Below, one piece after another: positions 1 through 11,616 of a stretch of 64,000 nt of DNA. The position numbers were made by a program, and so were the translations under genes. How positions within the stretch are numbered: position 1 is the stretch's first letter; each line of letters begins with the position of its first letter. The DNA comes from Lineus longissimus (Eukaryota > Nemertea > Pilidiophora > Heteronemertea > Lineidae): NCBI RefSeq assembly GCF_910592395.1, contig NC_088322.1, positions 13,449,431 through 13,513,430 on the forward strand. Reading direction: 5' to 3'. Below the pieces are notes generated by a model. The model saw only the letters and a list, made by a program, of their open reading frames with translations, was not told the origin of the DNA and ran no database searches.

Positions 1-1094
1 TCTATTTAGTCCTGTTTGGAGATTGCAGTTACATGTAGTCCGTCAACGAAGTCCTTTGATCAATTTTTATGAAACAGCATTGGCGCTTTATGTTATCCTT
101 TCCCCGCGTAGCTTTTTCGTAGCTTCTCGGCTAACTGAATATCGCTGAGCTAGGCTAGCGCGAACGGGACCTAGCCATTCGATAGTATATATCGCCACCA
201 GTGGTGAGGGTAATGACGTCACAGGTGAAGTTGATTTACCTCTCGAGATGGTGTGATTTTACACGTCATTGATGTTAACAGTTAATTATCGTTTATTGGT
301 ACAGGAGGTGGTTGGAGAACATGAGAAGGCTATATTGAAACATTTACATCGAATATCGTGAAAATGTATTTTAGGATGCAAACTCATGAACTGCTTCTAC
401 CATGGTTCCGTTGTAACGTATTTTAGTTTCGGGAAAGGTAAACGACGGATTCACACGTTTTCGCCGTTTCCCCACCCTCAAAGGTTTTCGTGGGGGTCGA
501 TGTAATAAGATTTGCCTGTTGACCATTTGAAAAGCCAACAGAACAATGGGAATTTATGCCTAGGAGCGAGCCGGCTTTGTTTGAAGACAATTGTATTGGG
601 CTATAGGCCTGCATCCATTCAACTGCTAGGTGAGGGGAAATATAACGAATTGTTCTCTGCTGTCATAGAACGGGTGTAACATTATCCACAAAAGCTTAAT
701 GAATGGGTGTATTTCTGATATATTTTGTCACAAATATTTCCTCTTTACAATTGCTGCTTTTAATACATCGACGGAAAAAATGTGTTTTTTATTTATCCTG
801 TCGCAAATGTTTACTCTTCACAGTTGCTGCCTTTTGATAAATCGACAGAAACGAAAACTTTTTTGCTCTCGGATGATGTGTTTCCTGGACTGAGTCACAC
901 GGGACAACCTAGAACAACACTCAGCAAGTTTTCAGCAAACACATCATCGCGAATGTACCCAAGATAAATTTGAAATTTCTGCCGGAAAAACCTTTACTGT
1001 GAAAATTGTACTCGGTCACGTAACTGTCATCTGGGATGTCGAACAAGTAGTAATGTGAGAGCTCAGTTAATACTGCAATAAAAAATGGCCGGGT

Positions 1095-1240
1095 CTATTT
1101 GGCAAGCCACTCGCCGAACAGGCATCTTTTTTTGTCCTGTTTGGAGAGCCGCTTGCCAAACAGCACTAAAAAGCCACCCTGTTCGGCAAGCCGGGCTTGC
1201 CAAACAGGGCAAAAATACTACCCTCTTTGGCGAGCCGGAG
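1095..1240. repeat. Cluster of palindromic 'TTTGGCAAGCC' repeats
   Basis: The sequence TTTGGCAAGCC and its complement GGCTTGCCAAAC occur repeatedly in both orientations, including the junction CGGCAAGCCGGGCTTGCC, so the segment can fold on itself. A related single copy is at about 1577-1620, and a partial copy (cctgtttggaga) is at the very start of the window. It is probably a remnant of a foldback or palindromic element. The short frames crossing it are by-products of the repeat. Confidence 0.6.
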
Positions 1241-4200
1241 AGGTTACAACATGTTGGCAAATCAGAGAGCAGTGACGTCATTTTCGAATTTATATGCGCA
1301 TATTTAACAATGGCCGACTTCCCGCTCTCGATTCAATTTCTGTTACTAAACTCGGGTTTTGGTCAATAATCCATGAAGAAGCATGTACATGTACATGACT
1401 GTATGGATTTACAAAAAAAGTCATAAACGTGATTTAACTGATAAGCATGTTAAATGCATTAGTGTGCATTTCTAAAGGCGTTTCACTGTAACTCCAGTGT
1501 TGCTGACCGTGTTGCCACGAATGATAATGAGCTCCTGGATGGTTGAATATGCATGAGTTCGGCTCTCCATCTAGGGCAGAAAAAAGGCGCTGTTTGGTGA
1601 GCCGGGCTTGCCAAATAGTCACTTCCATAAAAACTTGGCGCTGAAGACAGCTGCCGTGTAGATGGCTTCAACTCAAACATGCATAATCAGTTGAGTGTAG
1701 ACGCTCATTTCAGTCTTTATAGTTCATTCGTCATCTCGTCACGGGCGATTTGTATTCTCATTTCACGGGCGACTAAGAACAGTTTGGTTTGACTTGTCCA
1801 CGAGGACCATTGCCCGATATCCCGTTGTGATCTGCGTAAGAGTCGTGAATAGCAATTTCAAGGTGATGGCAAAATCGATGAGATCCGACTACTAAACGGA
1901 GGGGACACTTCTGTGTTCGTCAAAGGTACTTTTCGTTTCGGCTGGGTGTCATAATGAATTGTCATTGCAGCCATGGACTCATTCTGGCGCCAGTGGTTTT
2001 CAATATACTCCGCCCCTCGGTGGGAGTATCAAAAACCTGAATCTATCTTGGCTATGATAAGTCATGATTGCAGGTGGCAATTCAAAAACGGTATTGCAAG
2101 CGATATCAAAACAAAATATACTCAATTTGATGCTGTTTATTTTGACTTCGATTACACTATATAATCTCATGAAGATGCTTGAGCGAACAGCGACTAAGAA
2201 GTTTCAAGACCTCAAACAGCTTGATCACACTCAATGCATAGGCCTGAAATGATTGATTATATCAAAAAATCAAAGATAGGTTATTTCATACACCTGATTA
2301 CAAAATAACGGATGAACTCACTTCTTACACAAAGTACATGTAACACTTGAAAAAAACAGAAATACACCAAGTGAACCACTTAGCAATGTACTCTCTCCTG
2401 AACGAATACTACAACGCAACACAGATGACACATTTCCACAGAAATCACATTGTTTACCTGAAAACCAATTACACCGAACTCGCCAACGCAAACCACCACA
2501 GGTCGACCAATGTGGTGGAAGTACATGTACATTGTATACCGTATCCTAGTACTATGTATACCGTTGATTGCTAGCATTATGTATTCTCAATGTTCCCTAA
2601 TTTTGCCGATATTCTCAGCAAAAGCATATTTTAGGGAAGATTAATTATGTACACGGTGGCTAAAAGTGTAAAATGGCCAGAATGTTTAGTTCAATTGAAC
2701 ATAAGAAATGTAATTCTGTTCTATTTAGTAGTTCCAATTCAAGCCACTGAAGAACATCTTGCTGTATTCGAGTCGCGAACAGAAGATGGATTTTGTAAAA
2801 GTTTCCACACTTGACCATTTACGTGTAGTTTCCACCACATCGTTTGGTAACTATTGACACTAAGCTGAGCTAGAGAATCAACAAAAAAATTGCATACCTT
2901 AGATGAATAACCCTTTCGCGAGTAGATTTACGTATGTACACGAACAAACCTTAAAGGCCTAAGCCATTCGTTGAATATTTGAACTTTAAAATTTAAAATT
3001 TGAAAATTTCAAATGGTGTAAATACGTATACCGAATAGCTTTCGACAACGCCGCTTGTAGACAGATGGGTCATGGGTTCCGAGTTTCAGCAAGTTCGTAT
3101 AGATATTAACTGCACTACGGCGTTTTGAATAAATGAAATTCTATTTTCCTGGATTACCAGTAGTTACAAACGTCGTACCCATTTAAAGGTTTTTTGTGAC
3201 ACTTTGCAAACTTGCTAAACGATCATATTCAGAATGACCGCAATATCTAGTCAACGTCACTAATGACATATCCTAATTCATAGCAAATAGTCAGGTATCG
3301 TATGATAATATCAAATACATCAGGATGTCACATTTGTCAATATCGCCATTAGCCAATGGGCATTTTGCTGATTCAACACGGGTAATTTGGGTTTGAACCG
3401 TCCTAAGCGGGCTGGCGAGGGGTTAATACATATGTACCTTTTTTATTCCTCGCTTTATTCATAGCAAGAAATCAATATTATACCTACACACCTAACATCG
3501 ATTATTCAATAAATCGATATGAGTGTGACAATGACATGTAAATATATAATACTAAAAGTTTCTCATCGATCTAACCATACTAACAAAGGCCTAGGCCTAC
3601 CGCTGTTCATTTATGCGTATGCAATGTGAGTTATCAGTGATGACAACATGTAGCCCGACGGCGATTCAAACAAACCGATGGATTCCAGCGGCTTGATCGG
3701 AATTGGACGGAACCAGAAGTGTGTTCAGACTTTAGGGACCACCAAACATCTTAATCATATTTTGCTGAGTACTATGGCAATTATTTCTCTCACACGCACG
3801 CCAATACCCTCACGCAAAGGCGCACAGAATGTATACGTACACGTACACACTTTGGGTTAGAATGTTGCTTTTGGCGCATGCTGCATGTCTCCAAATCTAT
3901 GGAGATCACAGTATTTTCGAAAGCAACAAAATATGTACTCATACAAACACGTAAATTCTATTCACTCGGGATCGGGGCGCCACCGGAAGTTGGTGCGAAA
4001 AAAATCAACGCAGAGGGAGAAAATATTGGCAAAAATCTTGCCAAAATGTTCCATAAAAACGAGATGGCTTCCATCATGACACAGTATACATTTACCGGAC
4101 TGACGATGTCACAGTTACTGTGCTGCGGCGTTACGATCATATACGATGCCGGTGCACAACCGACTCCTAGTACATATAAATTCCATGCACATCATATTGT

Positions 4201-4725
4201 AGTTTACCGGTTACATGTAATGTGCATACATGGATTCGATCTAGTTGCTCAACAACAATGAAATCACCTCAGTTCAGCAGTCAACGATCAGTGGAATATG
4301 ATTGAAACGTCGATATCGTCAAATTTCGATCTGATGGGCCAATATGATAATATTATGTGCAGCAGAATACCTTAATGTACCACCGTCCGCCATGTTTTTC
4401 TTTTGAAAAAAACCCTTGCAATTAGGCTTGCAAGTGCAAAAGAATGCAAAGCTGGTGGGGGGAAAGTAAGTGACGAACAAGAAGAATTCGAATTGCCGAG
4501 GAAAGCGTCCTAATATAACAAAACGAGTCATGAGTGCCTCGAACTGCGAGCATCTCGTGTTACGGAGTTCCGAGTCCCTCCTTGAGTAACCAACCTAAAA
4601 CGGCTCTCTCCCGGCATACCTGCGTATGTTTGTACTATAATGCTGTTGTGTGCATCTGCATCTAGAAGTACTGGGCCTGCTATGGACAGCGTTCAAGCAC
4701 CATAGTTCCGCAAACATGGGAACTA

Positions 4726-4903
4726 CAGTAGAACCTCCCTTTGCGGACGCCTCTCTATTAAGGACAACCTCTCTATTAAGGACACTAATTTTGGTCCCAA
4801 ATTGGAACTTTCCATTCAATTTGACCACTCTAATCAGGACACCTCTCTATTAAGGACAGCATTTGTCAGTCCCGAGGGTGTCCTTAATAGAGAGGTTCTA
4901 CTG
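4726..4903. mobile_element. Pogo/Tigger-type MITE (Tc1/mariner superfamily), 178 bp
   Basis: The ends are inverted repeats beginning CAGTAGAACCTC and ending GAGGTTCTACTG, flanked on both sides by a TA dinucleotide (4724-4725 and 4904-4905), the target duplication of Tc1/mariner elements. These termini are characteristic of pogo/Tigger-derived MITEs. The interior repeats the phrase 'ctctctattaaggaca' three times and has no transposase frame, so the element is non-autonomous. Confidence 0.85.
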
Positions 4904-5840
4904 TATAAGCGAGCGACCGTGGCAACCCAATCAAAAGTTTTTCCTTAGTTCAGCCTACCGGTTAGATGTTTTAAAGTAGAACTTCGAAAATTGTGTTTCC
5001 AAAGGGGCCCCGATTTGAAAGCCGAAGTAACTTTCCATTTCAAACATTGACATTTTTTTATTGACCAAGGCATTTTCGAATTTCTTAATTTACACATTTA
5101 CCCAGACCAAGCCCAATTGGTTCTCAACGCCACCGCTATAAACAGGGTGACGTTGTTAGGGGTGGCGTTGAGAACAAATTTAAGACCAAGAGGGCAGGCT
5201 TGAAGAGGGCAATCCTACAAGCCCCGAGTGCGATTTTTTTGTATCGCTTACGACAGGTCATCGTAGGTGCTTACGACAGGAATCGGTGATCGCTGTAACC
5301 TGCGATCAGTACACAATTAACAAGCAATTACATGAACTGGTTTTACCTGCAGATCAGCGATCTTTTTATCGCAGTGATGATTGTCGCTGCCTCCAGCCAT
5401 AAACATCACTCGTTACCGGAGCGCTTTGACAGATTCCACCTAGAACAGATGCTTTTAATGATAACATTTGGTACGACCCTCATCCTCGAATTACAGGATG
5501 ACTTCTCAATCTAAAGGGGGGCATCATTACTAGCTCTTCACCGTGAAATCATCCTTTAGAATGAATAAACAATTCTTATCGACGACTAACCTAATAAATC
5601 AACGTAGAACCAACTCTCCTGCGGTATCGGGCGTTTCCACCCAAATACCAACACGGGGGTGAAGTCTGATAACTCAGAAATCCTACTCGTGTGGTGTTGT
5701 GTGCAGAACAAACTCTCCCGAAGTCATCCGCTCGACTAAACACGGAAACGTCTTGTTCCTCCAGCACTACAGAATACAAGTATTGACGACGTCTTCTTAT
5801 AAGCGGCGAGTACATATAAATGTACCCATAGCCTTTTTCT

Positions 5841-6140
5841 GTGCACACTGACAACATTTTAGTAACATCTTTACAACAATCTTGGTTGTAACAAATGTTG
5901 GCAAAATGTTAGTTGCATGGAGTGGACAGAGGAAAACGCATGTTACAACATTTTCACAACATGGTCTACATATGTTGCAAGTTAAATGCAAAGCAATTGT
6001 TTGTTGCAATGTTGCAAAAGGTTGTAAAGCCCTGTGTACACTGACAGCATTTGAGCAACATATTTGGGCTGCAACAAGTGTTGGCAAAATGTTGCATAGT
6101 GTGTACAGAGGAAAATGCGTGTTACAACATTTTTACAACG
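5841..6140. repeat. Two-copy direct repeat rich in 'gttgcaac/acaacat' motifs
   Basis: Two diverged copies of about 110-120 bp (roughly 5841-5963 and 6034-6140) share the order: cacactgaca, a stretch of ttgtaacaaatgttggcaaaatgtt type, gtggacagaggaaaa, then gttacaacattt. The intervening DNA carries the same ttgcaa/ttgtaa words. It lies upstream of the first PAN-like exon. No coding function is evident. Confidence 0.55.
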
Positions 6141-6613
6141 TGTTGTAAAAATTTGGAATAATAATTAAATTCTTTGGGCAGGTCTTCGGACGGGCAGGCC
6201 TTCGGACTAGGGGACGGTCACCGGTCTCGCAATCGTTATGAAGAGCCGCGAGCGACGGATGAAGAAGTATGAAGTATGGGAAAGGACTATCGATGACTAA
6301 AATTTCCAATATGCCTTGTACAACTAAGTAAAGAAGATTTACGATTATCGCTAAGATGGATAAGCACAGGACTTGATGTAACGACAGGTCTCCGTTGTTC
6401 GCACTTTGTCCTTTTAAAAGCGGTTGCGGAATCTGCTGCTGTTCATTATGGCGTTCTCTCTTTACAAGGGCATACAATGTTTTGAATTGCAGACTATTCT
6501 ACCTAAAACATTAACTTGTGATATCTGCAAAGATTTGATAGGTAGAATGCCTGCATCGGAAGACATCAAACTTGAGTAAACTTAACTTGAGTAAACACTC
6601 TCAAGACAAAGAA

Positions 6614-6871
6614 ATGACAAAAGCCATAACTTTCCAAAAACTCGGAAAGGTTGTCAACGATATTGCCATATTGCATCCAGACATTGGTTCGCGTGACGTT
6701 ATTTCCCTCCTGGCTTGTGCTATCATGTGTATCAAGCCAAACTGTTCTACAATAAATGTACTGGAGGACGATGAACGTTTTGTTTGTCAAATGAGTAAAA
6801 AGAAGGGAACGTGTATGGAAAAGGAGGAGGAGGTGTGCGCGTATCCAAGCGCTCGAATGTATGAACGTAAG
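6614..6871 (+). CDS. Unit 1, 5' exon: PAN/apple-like cysteine-rich domain
   Basis: This is an 86-codon exon. The ATG at 6614 is chosen because the paralogous exon at 19780-20034 also has an ATG exactly 33 codons before the end of the shared SLL motif. Cysteines follow C-x3-C-x4-C and then two more spaced cysteines (core LLACAIMCIKPNC), which resembles PAN/apple domains; that family assignment is inference. The exon ends MYERK at AAG|GTAAAC, a phase-0 donor. The intron runs 6872-7747 to the acceptor of exon A1. The frame is closed by a stop shortly upstream of the ATG and no signal peptide is visible, so a further 5' exon may exist. Unit 3 has a signal peptide at the equivalent place. Confidence 0.7.
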
Positions 6872-7127
6872 GTAAACCACAGACACGTTTTGTCTTAAGT
6901 CAAGTGTATTGTTGCTCTCTGTTTTATGATATATGCACGTAAGCGTGTTCAATACTTCTACAGGATATTATAATGATATTCTAATTGATCGTTCTTCCGT
7001 TGATCGTTCGAATAGACCCTTTTAAGCGTTTATCTGTACATGTTTGTCCCTCGAATAGTCGATGGAAAATGTATTGCCAATGATAAAAAACACCATTTGA
7101 AACGTTTTATGAAAACTCAAAAATATT

Positions 7128-7158
7128 GTTTTTGTAATGTGGAACACATTACAAAAAC
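7128..7158. repeat. Perfect 14-bp hairpin in the intron of unit 1
   Basis: Arm gtttttgtaatgtg (7128-7141), loop gaa, arm cacattacaaaaac (7145-7158), with all 14 pairs matching. It lies in the intron between the PAN exon and exon A1. The function is unknown. It could be an RNA structure or a transposon relic. Confidence 0.5.
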
Positions 7159-7290
7159 CATAAAACCATAAAACCCTATGACGAAAATTTTGCACGTGAC
7201 TTTGCGCACTTCCGGCTCCCTCGCAGGTCCTTCCGGGAGGGTTGAAGTGCCACGTCGTTCTTGACTTAATAGCGTCATTTGTGTTCTAAT

Positions 7291-7440
7291 CAGGGCCTGT
7301 TGTTCAAAACAAGCTTTGTCACCAGCGCTGTCGTTAGCTTAACTTGGCGTTAAGTTTAAGAGGCTTAACTGCAGGAGACAATGCCAAGTCAGGTTTAATG
7401 CCAACGTTAGTGACAACATTTGTGTAAGCAATTTATACGT
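7291..7440. mobile_element. MITE-like fragment beginning GGCCTGTTGTTCA
   Basis: The start (GGGCCTGTTGTTCAAA) resembles the termini of the element at 15702-15833, and the interior shares words such as ttaatgcca and taagtc. I see only one clear end here, so the right boundary is approximate. It sits in the intron of unit 1. Confidence 0.35.
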
Positions 7441-7747
7441 CTTGACTTACGTCAAATTATTTCACACCCCTTAGTCAGTCGTCCGCAATCGCCCGCCGTT
7501 GTTTTAGGAGTTGCGGTGGCAACACGAATCTTGAAGTGAAATCTTTGGGAAATGCGTAGCACCTTCACAGTAATGCTTTTTGCATTTGAGAAAAATGTAT
7601 TAACGCGCTGATTGAGTGCGGTTTCTCATGAGAACGTTCTTTGTCCAGATTAGTTCTTTCACAGATGATAAAATACCAATTTTAAGTACTCAGGCTATAT
7701 ACAATGTATTGACGACTACTTAACTAACTTATATATGCAAATTACAG

Positions 7748-8722
7748 AGCATGACGTTGATTACATACACACTTCATAAAAAGCGACCATTTATACCCCC
7801 ACTCATAATTACCAAGCGGGATTTTATGTGTTTCGATCGTAAGTCTGGCGGAATAGTGGTGCTAAAACAACCATCTTCGTCACCCTTTTGGAGAGTACTG
7901 GTTTATAAATTGTCTAACAAATCATGCACTATTCAGTACAACACGAAGTTTGCGGATAGGCCATTTGACTTCGTGTTTCCTCATGGAACCTATAAGCACT
8001 TTATCACATTTGCTTGCAAAAACAACAGACCACGATTTCTGCTCTATGAATATACGCAGGGTTCGTTCTTGGGAAAAATTGCTGTTCCCAAAAATGATGT
8101 TTGCTCCAGGGCAGGATTCACTAGACTAAATTTAGTGATTGACATACAACTGTTAGTCGTATGTATCGTCCGTGGTCATCTTAAAGCAACTATATACGAC
8201 CCCGAAGAAATTCACAAAGATGGGAGCTTTACACTCAATCTCAAGAATGGAATTGCAGTCCCTTTGAGAATTGGGCTTAACCTCATGATTATTTATGGTG
8301 ATATCTACCATTTAGGGCTTGTACGCAAGCGGATTAATGTGTTTGCTTATCGATTGAAGAAGATATACGAATCTACCAGATATATAATAAAGCTGGTGAA
8401 ACCAATCAGCATGATAAGCAGGTTTTACGTCAATCCATGGAACGGTCTCTTCTTTATCTTCCAACTTCCTGGGCCTACTGTCATTGCAATGAAAGAAACA
8501 TATGGACCGAAAGCAGGTCTACTCTCTAATGGATCTGGCGACATGACATTTACGGAGATTAGGGCAACTCTTCACCCTTATTCCAACGAAACGTCACCCG
8601 ATAGTTTCATATTTAATCCGTCGGATGGGTCGCTTTTACATCTTGTTGAAGGTCGACGAAAACCCTCGGAAGTGCACCGGCTAACGGAAGTTGAGGTATA
8701 CAAGATTATCGAAGAGTTTTGA
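7748..8722 (+). CDS. Unit 1, terminal exon A1: all-beta, propeller-like domain, family not recognised
   Basis: The exon is 975 nt, 324 codons plus TGA, and begins at ACAG|AGC in phase 0. The ATG at 7751 is the second codon and is probably not the true start, because the paralogue A2 has TTG there and the same AG|AGC junction. Joined to the PAN exon it gives a 410-residue protein. Visible features are KRPFIPP near the N-terminus, a W..LVYKL strand, PKNDVC, a repeated hydrophobic/polar strand pattern and several N-glycosylation sequons (NKS, NGS, NET). Exon A2 (17904-18878) has exactly the same length and aligns throughout; exons B and C align more weakly. AATAAA (8722-8727) overlaps the stop, giving this exon its own polyadenylation signal. 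The beta-propeller fold is inference; no known domain is recognised. Confidence 0.8.
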   Translation, partial: SMTLITYTLHKKRPFIPPLIITKRDFMCFDRKSGGIVVLKQPSSSPFWRVLVYKLSNKSCTIQYNTKFADRPFDFVFPHGTYKHFITFACKNNRPRFLLYEYTQGSFLGKIAVPKNDVCSRAGFTRLNLVIDIQLLVVCIVRGHLKATIYDPEEIHKDGSFTLNLKNGIAVPLRIGLNLMIIYGDIYHLGLVRKRINVFAYRLKKIYESTRYIIKLVKPISMISRFYVNPWNGLFFIFQLPGPTVIAMKETYGPKAGLLSNGSGDMTFTEIRATLHPYSNETSPDSFIFNPSDGSLLHLVEGRRKPSEVHRLTEVEVYKIIEEF

Positions 8723-8727
8723 ATAAA

Positions 8728-9630
8728 AAACTGAATTCTCAGAATAATAATTGACACTTTTATATACTCTACACTCACCGATCGAAGACCGGTTCATTAA
8801 CCGGTTCAAGCCCGCCCCCATGAATACGCATTGAACATGCCAATGTCCCTTCATACTGATTAGCTCAAACTTGTCGGTCTTCAGGTTGTGGTAAGTTGAT
8901 TGACAGTGGTTGGCATTGGGAATGAACTAATCGCTTGTGACCTTTCCACTGGAAATCTATCGGTGGTTATGGTGCAGTTGATCAATAGCCCTGTATTTTA
9001 GCCTAGGTCTATTGGCAACGAATCTTCAATGGAAGACATCGCATTGATAACAAGTAAAATCTATATGGGTCGGCCATTCTGAACTCACACTGTGAAATTG
9101 ATGCAAAGGCGAGTGGCATAACCATCAGACAAATTGGTGCCGCACATCAATTTTCCATCCCGATTGAACAAGAACGACAATGCGCATAATATCTATTCAC
9201 AAACGGCCTTAGATCAGTGGGTCCAGAGGTATGTATCATCCAGACGAGATATCACAATGAGTAACAGGATATATGCTGTCGCTCTGTAAAGAATTATAAC
9301 ATTAAGTATTCGCAAATCCAGCAAAGTGCAATAATTGCATGTACGTACATGTATATTACCAAACATTGAGATTTCGTCTTTAATCCACTTGATATTATTT
9401 TAGTTGCATAGGATTACCAATGCACCAACGCGCCAATCGGGGCATGCTTCGATAATAACACATAGCCTCAAGACGACCCGACCAGATAGATTGATAATCT
9501 ACAATCGGCGTTCGCTTTCAGTGTGTGTACGTTACCGCGTACGCTGAATCTTGTCACTAGTTTTCTCCGAAATATTGTCCTAATGTTGAATAACAGCATT
9601 ATAGACTAAAGAGTCACCTTTTCATTTTAG
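8728..9630. other. Spacer between terminal exons A1 and B1, no PAN-like exon
   Basis: No plus-strand frame longer than about 60 codons and no cysteine-rich PAN-like segment is present. If B1 is expressed with an N-terminal domain it must use the PAN exon at 6614-6871 or one outside this interval. The right end is a good acceptor, ttttcattttag. Confidence 0.55.
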
Positions 9631-10644
9631 GTTACACACGTCCTCAAATACCATTCGGGTGGTGTTCGCCCCTTCATTCCACCTATCCGACAGCATAGGA
9701 AAAATTTGAATGTTCAATTCCATCCAACCCTTCCTCTTATATTTGTTCACTACACCGAAGAGCCAGTGCCCTGGGAAAGGGCAATTTTCTACCGAGTATG
9801 CCAGAACGATAAGATTTACCGCGTACATTATAACAATTCTTATTACATGCATGGCAATATTCTCCTAGCTTCTCATTATGAAATCCACTTTCCTTTCAAA
9901 ATGTCAGGAACATCAACAGTTTACAGTCGTGCAATAAAGCTGTACGATTTCTCGGCGGGTAAAACGGCAGGCCGTTTGATTTTCCACACAGGAGCAAAAT
10001 GCATTTTCAAAACTAAAGAGTTATATTTGTATACCCTAGACATGGAAAGCTTCACACTACTTTGTCAGTCAAGAAGTGTCAAGGTAACTTTTGTTGTGAC
10101 GCAATATAGCAGCATCTGGACGAAGGATGATGATGGGATGGTTTTGAGATTGCTACACAATGATACAAGGGTAATTACACTCCGACAAACCGACAAAGCA
10201 TTTCACAATATTCTGCTAGAATCTGATGCCTTGACAGTCATAACACGTACGAGTTATATGGAATTTGTCATATTACGGAACGTACGAAACGGTCTGTCAA
10301 TAAAACAGCATTGTACTCTTTTAGTTCAAAACATGCGCTGTCTCATTCCTGTCCACTATCATCATAGAATTTTCGTGGCAAATTGTGATTTATGTCCATC
10401 ACAATTGAGGGCCTTCAAAATAAATTGTTTTGCAAGCAGTCCTTTAATATCTTATTTAAAAGGCGATATTCTCAGACAATTATCTGTAGAAATATACGGG
10501 TCAGTTCGCGTCAATATGACACTATTCAAACAGTACAGGTTAATGGTTGACGAAGAATTGAATATGTTGCAAATAAACCGTCAACAAGATACACTAGGGC
10601 GCTCTGAATACAATGGAATTAAGGTATTAAGTAGGATGTTATAA
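9631..10644 (+). CDS. Unit 1, terminal exon B1: all-beta domain, paralogue of A1
   Basis: The exon is 1014 nt, 337 codons plus TAA. It starts at CATTTTAG|GTT in phase 0; an in-frame TAG immediately before the junction shows the frame does not continue upstream. Seven residues into the exon is the tyrosine that also follows the junction by seven residues in A1, A2 and B2, and RPFIPP follows as in A1. B-type signatures are FHPTLP.IFV.YTEEP.PW, a KLYD.S.G...GRL strand and the ending YNGIKVLSRM. B2 (16766-17791) is clearly its closest relative. AATAAA at 10643-10648 overlaps the stop. No ATG suitable as a start precedes the conserved region inside the exon, so an upstream exon is needed. Joined to the unit 1 PAN exon the product would be 423 residues. 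Confidence 0.75.
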   Translation, partial: VTHVLKYHSGGVRPFIPPIRQHRKNLNVQFHPTLPLIFVHYTEEPVPWERAIFYRVCQNDKIYRVHYNNSYYMHGNILLASHYEIHFPFKMSGTSTVYSRAIKLYDFSAGKTAGRLIFHTGAKCIFKTKELYLYTLDMESFTLLCQSRSVKVTFVVTQYSSIWTKDDDGMVLRLLHNDTRVITLRQTDKAFHNILLESDALTVITRTSYMEFVILRNVRNGLSIKQHCTLLVQNMRCLIPVHYHHRIFVANCDLCPSQLRAFKINCFASSPLISYLKGDILRQLSVEIYGSVRVNMTLFKQYRLMVDEELNMLQINRQQDTLGRSEYNGIKVLSRML

Positions 10645-10648
10645 TAAA

Positions 10649-11084
10649 CATCATTGTTAGCTATACATTTTTCATAGCTGAATCTGTCTGTCGGGTTGAA
10701 ACCTTCCTCAAGTTCATTCGATAGTCAGGAGCAACTTTTTACCGGAAAACAGTTCAGGATTTAGTTGTCGCCGTTCTGAACGTGAAGCCGTCACTGCCAC
10801 GCATCACAACATTGACTACATTCTCATGAAAACATAGTGTAAAACAATGAAGTTCACTTTGCATACTGTGTTCATGTGGTTTATCATATGAGTCTTTATA
10901 GTCCTCCGAGCAGAAATCAAAACCGATTACTTGGCCCAGAGAACTGTGTTGCTCACAGTCAAACTAATGAGTTCACGACAAGCGTCAACAACATTCAATG
11001 GATTCATGTAATTGTGCCGGACAGGTTCAGTTAAGTAACAGGGTGGTTGTGCCGATTAGTCAATATTTCATCGGACTAGTTGAC
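10649..11084. other. Convergent spacer between unit 1 and unit 3
   Basis: The 3' ends of exons B1 (+) and C (-) face each other across this spacer and the repeat block that follows. I see no gene in it. Confidence 0.5.
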
Positions 11085-11450
11085 TTTTTCCCATATTTGT
11101 GACAGTCGAGCCAGTTGCAGTTTATCTAGTGTAGAATTTGCAATGTGTTGGGTTTTAAGACCGAGGCCGCGGCTCATAACAATCCTTCCCTGACCATTTA
11201 CAAGCCAGTTGTAGTCTATCTGGTGAAGATTACGCAATGTATTATGTATTAAGATCGGAGCCATGGTTTCCCAGCAGTACATCCCTCACTATTTACAAGC
11301 CAGTATTTGGTGGAGAATGGAAGATGCATTGTGTCTTTATGAGCGAAGTTATGGACTCACAGCTTCCCTCACTGTTCGCAAGCCACCTGCCGTCTTTCTG
11401 GTGACGTATGCTTTGTGAGGAACAAAGCCATGGTTTCTCAACAATAATCA
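11085..11450 (-). repeat. Decayed tandem repeat (about 83-95 bp period) downstream of exon C
   Basis: On the plus strand the word caagccag or a close variant recurs at about 11107, 11201, 11296 and 11379, each time surrounded by related sequence (ccctcact before it, atggtttc further on). Read on the minus strand the units give related peptides of the form W-L-V/A-N-S/G-E/Q-G in shifting frames. The C-terminal codons of exon C (near 11658) encode a similar peptide, YLQNEG. The array therefore looks like decayed duplications of the 3' coding end of exon C. Confidence 0.5.
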
Positions 11451-11616
11451 TTTGTATAATAAGCTAGGGTGCAGAGGGAGGCTATATTTACTTATACATG
11501 AGGTTTGATGTTGGCCACTATCGAAACAACTGCCGGAGATTAGTTGATGAGGGTTGGAGGATGTATGCCTGACGAACTCTGACATGGGTAGCCGGTCCAT
11601 GCCTTGTGAGATGCTG

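Larger units (their letters stand above)
1..5840. other. Intergenic region with repeats, no supported gene
   Basis: No open frame here shows a recognisable domain, a paralogue in the window or a convincing exon structure. The longest frame (3878-4261 +, 127 codons) is low complexity and matches nothing I know. The region contains palindromic repeats around 1.1-1.6 kb and a pogo-type MITE at 4.7 kb, listed separately. Short palindromes of the tacatgtaca type are scattered through it. Confidence 0.6.

Noticed and set aside
5881-6148. Overlapping frames on both strands near 5.9-6.1 kb
   Set aside because: They are products of the low-complexity ttgcaac/acaacat direct repeat rather than genes.
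6566-6952. A 128-codon minus-strand frame opposite the unit 1 PAN exon
   Set aside because: It is antisense to a conserved exon with a paralogue and shows no domain. The plus strand carries the conserved cysteine pattern and splice donor.
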